This document shows positions 61,061-64,000 of a stretch of 64,000 nucleotides of DNA, piece by piece. Both the position numbers and the translations under genes were made by a program. The notes beneath the pieces are model-generated. The model was not told the origin of the DNA, made no database searches, and worked only from the letters and a program-made list of their open reading frames with translations. Source of the DNA: Paenibacillus allorhizosphaerae. Its GTDB lineage: Bacteria; Bacillota; Bacilli; Paenibacillales; NBRC-103111. Positions within the stretch are counted from its first letter, which is position 1, and every line of letters starts with the position of its first letter. The DNA lies in assembly GCF_910594985.1 (NCBI RefSeq), contig NZ_CAJVCE010000001.1:620001-684000 (forward strand), in the 5' to 3' direction.

Positions 61061-62905
61061 TTATGAACTTGCACGGACCCTTTTCGGAAATCGAAGAGAC
61101 AGTATGCTTCCCATGCCTTCCACCGAATGGACACGGACACCATATGAAGTCCCGTAATTCAAAATCATTCTGGCATGCACATTCGCGATCCCGACGGATT
61201 GCTCTTCGGGTACAGGTCCGAATGGCTCCTCGGCATACCGCATATTCTCTTGGAGCGACTGCAGCGCTTCGCGGGAAAATCCGTTTCCGTTATCGGCTAC
61301 TTCAAGCACCAAAACGTCCTCTTCTTCGTAAGCGGTAATGCGAATCGTCGCATTGCCGTTTTTGGGCTCAACCGCATACTTGACGCAATTCTCGACAATA
61401 GGCTGAAGGGAGAGCTTTATGATATGCAGCTCCATATATTGTTCATCGACGATAATTTCGCTTTTGAATTTATGTCCGAACCGGATGCGGATAATCTCAA
61501 GATATTTTTGCAGAACGCGAAGTTCGTCCCGCAGCAGCACCTCCGAACGGGGCATCTTCGAAGTGTACCTGTACACGCTGGCCAAATTGGTAGCCATCTT
61601 CTCGATGGTCGGCACTTTTTCGATAAATGCAATGCTCTTGATTATTTCGAGCGTATTATAGAGCAAATGGGGATTAATTTGATTTTGAAGCGCCTGGATC
61701 AGCGCATCCCGTTGCCTCAATTGCTGCTGCATTTCCTTCATTTGCAAATCGTGAACAGTATGAATGAGTTCCCTCAATCTTGCCGTCATTTGGTTGAAGC
61801 TGCCGTTAAGCTGCTGAATCTCGTCTTTCCCTGGAAGGACCTCCGCGCTCGCGGATAAATCCCCGCGTTCTACCCGCTTCATCAAGTTTCTTAACCGAAT
61901 AATCGGCCGCACTACCCAATCGACTAGCCGAGGAATAAAGAGCAGCGACAGCAAAACGATGCCGGACAAAATCACCAGCGTCGAATTTCTGGCGATGTTC
62001 AGCCCCGTGGCCATCTCGCTCATCGGCACGTAGGCCACGATATTCCAGCCGGTCAGCTCCGAACGATTGTGCGACACAAGTATCGTTTCTCCGTTCTTCT
62101 CGTACGTATCATTCTTCTCCGATAGCTTCAGCCCGCTCAGATACGTATCTTGCAAGGCGCGACCTGCCAATTCCACATCCGGATGGTAAACGATTTCCCC
62201 CTTGGAATCGACAATGAAGAAGTAACCGGTTTGCCCCAGACGCGCCTGCCCGAGAATGCTTTGAACCTCGGTGATCGACATGGCAATGTTCAGATTGCCT
62301 GTCAGCTTCAGCGAATCCGGATCATAGACGGGAACGATCAGCGTAATTAAGGGGTATGCGGCATAAACGCTGTTCGGATTGTAGTAAAACGGGACGACCG
62401 TGAGGTTTTCGAACAAGCCGCTCTTAAACCACGGTGCCGAGCCGGTCATGGAAACATTCAGCGAATTGTCTTTCGAGTAAGCAAGACGATTGTCCGTCGA
62501 GCGGAGAACGATGCCGATAATATTGGAGTAATTGATGGCGATGTACCTCGTCATGATGCCTTCCACAAGCGCCTCTTGCTCCCGGTTAAATCGGCCGCCG
62601 TCCTGAAGCCAGCTTTGCAGCATTCCGCTCTCCGGGTTATGATCAAGCCATTGCGACGGCAGCGGACCTGCAATCGATGCGTAAGTCGATTGCGCCAATT
62701 GTTTGAAATACCGGTCCAGCTGGTGATTGATTCGCGCCGTCGAGTCTTGAGCCATCACATAAAAATCGGCTTTGGCCGCTTCCGTGTAGTAATGAGAAGT
62801 AAATGCCGCCATCATCACAATCGACAGAAAGCTTACCGAGAGCACAAGCGTCAATATCTTCGTCTTGATCGAGCAGCGGTAGTGCCAGTTGCGCCATCTC
62901 TTCAT
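61061..62905 (-). CDS. YesM-like sensor histidine kinase
   Basis: A 614-residue membrane kinase. Two transmembrane helices (about 16-36 and 310-332) flank an extracellular dCache-like sensor. HAMP follows (about 333-385), then the His_kinase domain with phospho-acceptor His in QNQINPHLLYNTLE, and the HATPase with ENCVKYAVEPKNG and NGNGFSREAL. The ATG at 62905 has GAGGCT upstream and overlaps the response regulator by 4 bases. Such kinases sense extracellular sugars and phosphorylate YesN-type regulators. Confidence 0.93.
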   Translation of the reverse strand: MKRWRNWHYRCSIKTKILTLVLSVSFLSIVMMAAFTSHYYTEAAKADFYVMAQDSTARINHQLDRYFKQLAQSTYASIAGPLPSQWLDHNPESGMLQSWLQDGGRFNREQEALVEGIMTRYIAINYSNIIGIVLRSTDNRLAYSKDNSLNVSMTGSAPWFKSGLFENLTVVPFYYNPNSVYAAYPLITLIVPVYDPDSLKLTGNLNIAMSITEVQSILGQARLGQTGYFFIVDSKGEIVYHPDVELAGRALQDTYLSGLKLSEKNDTYEKNGETILVSHNRSELTGWNIVAYVPMSEMATGLNIARNSTLVILSGIVLLSLLFIPRLVDWVVRPIIRLRNLMKRVERGDLSASAEVLPGKDEIQQLNGSFNQMTARLRELIHTVHDLQMKEMQQQLRQRDALIQALQNQINPHLLYNTLEIIKSIAFIEKVPTIEKMATNLASVYRYTSKMPRSEVLLRDELRVLQKYLEIIRIRFGHKFKSEIIVDEQYMELHIIKLSLQPIVENCVKYAVEPKNGNATIRITAYEEEDVLVLEVADNGNGFSREALQSLQENMRYAEEPFGPVPEEQSVGIANVHARMILNYGTSYGVRVHSVEGMGSILSLRFPKRVRASS

Positions 62906-63918
62906 GGACTGAGCCTCTTTCTGTATTCGAGAGGAGACACCCCTACCGCGGCTTTGAATGTTCTCGTGAAATAAGGCGTCGTCGAGAAGCCGACGATGTC
63001 CGCAATTTCGGCCACGGCATAAGACGAGGACAGGAGCAGTTTTTTCGCTTCTTCCACCCGAAGTCCGTTGACATAGCTGACAAGGGAGCTCCCGGTATGC
63101 TTTTTGAATAAACTGCTGAAATGAGAGACGCTAAAGTTAGAACGCTCGGCCATCTCGGTTAGCGTAATCTCTTCCCTGAGATGTTCGGCAATGTATTGGC
63201 AAGAACGCTCGATGGCGATAGGGATACTCGCTTTGACCGATTTCGGATATTCCAAATACCATTTTTCCAGCAAAGCTTTGTGGTAATTCACCAGGGCAGC
63301 GTCGTCTTCGAATGATCCCCTGGGCAAGTCATGAAAGCGGATGCCGAAATCTTTCAACAGCTGCTTCACTTTTTGTTCGAAAATATGCAGCAGATTCAAT
63401 CGCGCATGCTTGTTCATTGAATTCATTCGAAGAATGGACCGGATCAGTTCCTCCTGCTTCTGCATAGCCCATTGGGGCGGCATGCCCCGGCTGTTGTCGA
63501 GCAAGTTTTGAAATTTCACGATGTATTGATTCATGCCCCTAACGGACTCCAGCTTTTCCTTGCAGCGGTTTAACGACTCGATCAGGTCGCCGAATTCCAC
63601 CGGTTTCAGCATGTATTCGGCAACGCCGTAGGTGATCGCTTGCTGGGCGTATTGGAAATTGTCATAACCGCTAATAATGATGGAACCGAGCGGAATACGG
63701 TGTTCGGCAACCCGTTTAATCAAAGACAGCCCGTCGAGCTCGGGCATCATAATATCGGTAATGAGCAGCATGGGCCACACCTCCTGGATCATGCTCCAGG
63801 CTTCTTCCCCGTTGCTGCATGCCCCTACCACTTCAAATTCCTCGCCGGCCGCTTCCACCATCTCGACGATGCCTTTCAGCACCCACGGCTCGTTCTCGGC
63901 AACTAAGACCGTGTACAC
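62902..63918 (-). CDS. YesN-like response regulator with AraC output
   Basis: A 338-residue regulator. The receiver domain (about 1-120) has the phospho-Asp in LLITDIMMPELDG and the Lys in LKPVEF. The C-terminal AraC domain (about 235-335) has LTEMAERSNFSVSHFSSLFKKHTG and VAEIADIVGFSTTPYFTRTFKAAVGVSPLEYR. The start is GTG at 63918 after AGGGGG. It overlaps the kinase gene, forming one unit with the downstream solute-binding gene as probable target. Confidence 0.94.
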   Translation of the reverse strand: MYTVLVAENEPWVLKGIVEMVEAAGEEFEVVGACSNGEEAWSMIQEVWPMLLITDIMMPELDGLSLIKRVAEHRIPLGSIIISGYDNFQYAQQAITYGVAEYMLKPVEFGDLIESLNRCKEKLESVRGMNQYIVKFQNLLDNSRGMPPQWAMQKQEELIRSILRMNSMNKHARLNLLHIFEQKVKQLLKDFGIRFHDLPRGSFEDDAALVNYHKALLEKWYLEYPKSVKASIPIAIERSCQYIAEHLREEITLTEMAERSNFSVSHFSSLFKKHTGSSLVSYVNGLRVEEAKKLLLSSSYAVAEIADIVGFSTTPYFTRTFKAAVGVSPLEYRKRLSP

Positions 63919-64000
63919 CGTTCCATCCCCCTAATCGTTAAAATCCCGCATCTCTTACAGTCAGTCAGAACGCTCGTCTCATATCGGGATCATTGTACTT

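Overview
The window looks like chromosomal DNA of a Paenibacillus-like member of the Firmicutes (family-level inference). Reasons: GC near 50 percent, strong AGGAGG-type ribosome sites with frequent GTG and TTG starts, a primary-type sigma factor, a YesM/YesN-type two-component pair, LipO-like solute-binding lipoproteins, a YjcZ-type sporulation microprotein, cre-like sites, and many Gfo/Idh/MocA oxidoreductases. I see no rRNA, tRNA, CRISPR array, intact insertion sequence or prophage. The stretch is accessory carbohydrate-utilisation territory with a few housekeeping genes.

Layout. 1-1141: MarR regulator and the start of an ABC exporter. 1196-2509: orphan sugar-binding lipoprotein. 3042-4461: zinc-ribbon membrane protein, YjcZ microprotein, short SigA paralogue. 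5098-12938: sugar locus with a solute-binding protein, three Gfo/Idh enzymes, an AraC regulator and a Tat-exported beta-helix protein. 13207-16173: ABC exporter and a Gfo/Idh enzyme. 16299-20061: VOC protein, metE and a MtaR/CmbR-like LysR regulator with a MET-box-like dyad. 20277-24182: secreted 1301-residue multidomain protein with a cre-like site inside its promoter. 24429-25009: leaderless-looking ArsR gene and an MFS remnant. 25073-27997: PhyH dioxygenase, AraC regulator, secreted MBL hydrolase. 28181-35638: operon of sugar epimerase, two Gfo/Idh enzymes, an MDR dehydrogenase, a probable alpha-toroid protein and a GGDEF-like/HTH regulator. 35950-37350: divergent GntR-SBP fusion. 37432-53101: long colinear cluster (Tat beta-helix protein, SGNH esterase, solute-binding protein, esterase, M20 amidohydrolase, sdaAA/sdaAB, DapA-like lyase, epimerase, nagA, nagB, isomerase, second GGDEF-like/HTH regulator). 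53339-57874: SDR, GDPD phosphodiesterase, large HAD protein, small membrane protein. 57962-63918: two solute-binding lipoproteins and a YesMN-type histidine kinase/response regulator.

How the genes may work together. Secreted beta-helix proteins and esterases would act on a decorated polysaccharide, lipoproteins would capture the oligosaccharides, and cytoplasmic Gfo/Idh, AGE, MDR, NagA/NagB, DapA-like and serine dehydratase enzymes would break down the sugars. No MalF/MalG-type permease or sugar ATPase is present, so every solute-binding protein here lacks a local transporter. The most unusual items are the cytoplasmic GntR-SBP fusion and the two paralogous regulators with an N-terminal sensor-like region, a GGDEF-like domain and a C-terminal HTH. 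One of these keeps GGDEY and an upstream Asp; the other has lost both. Each heads a catabolic operon.
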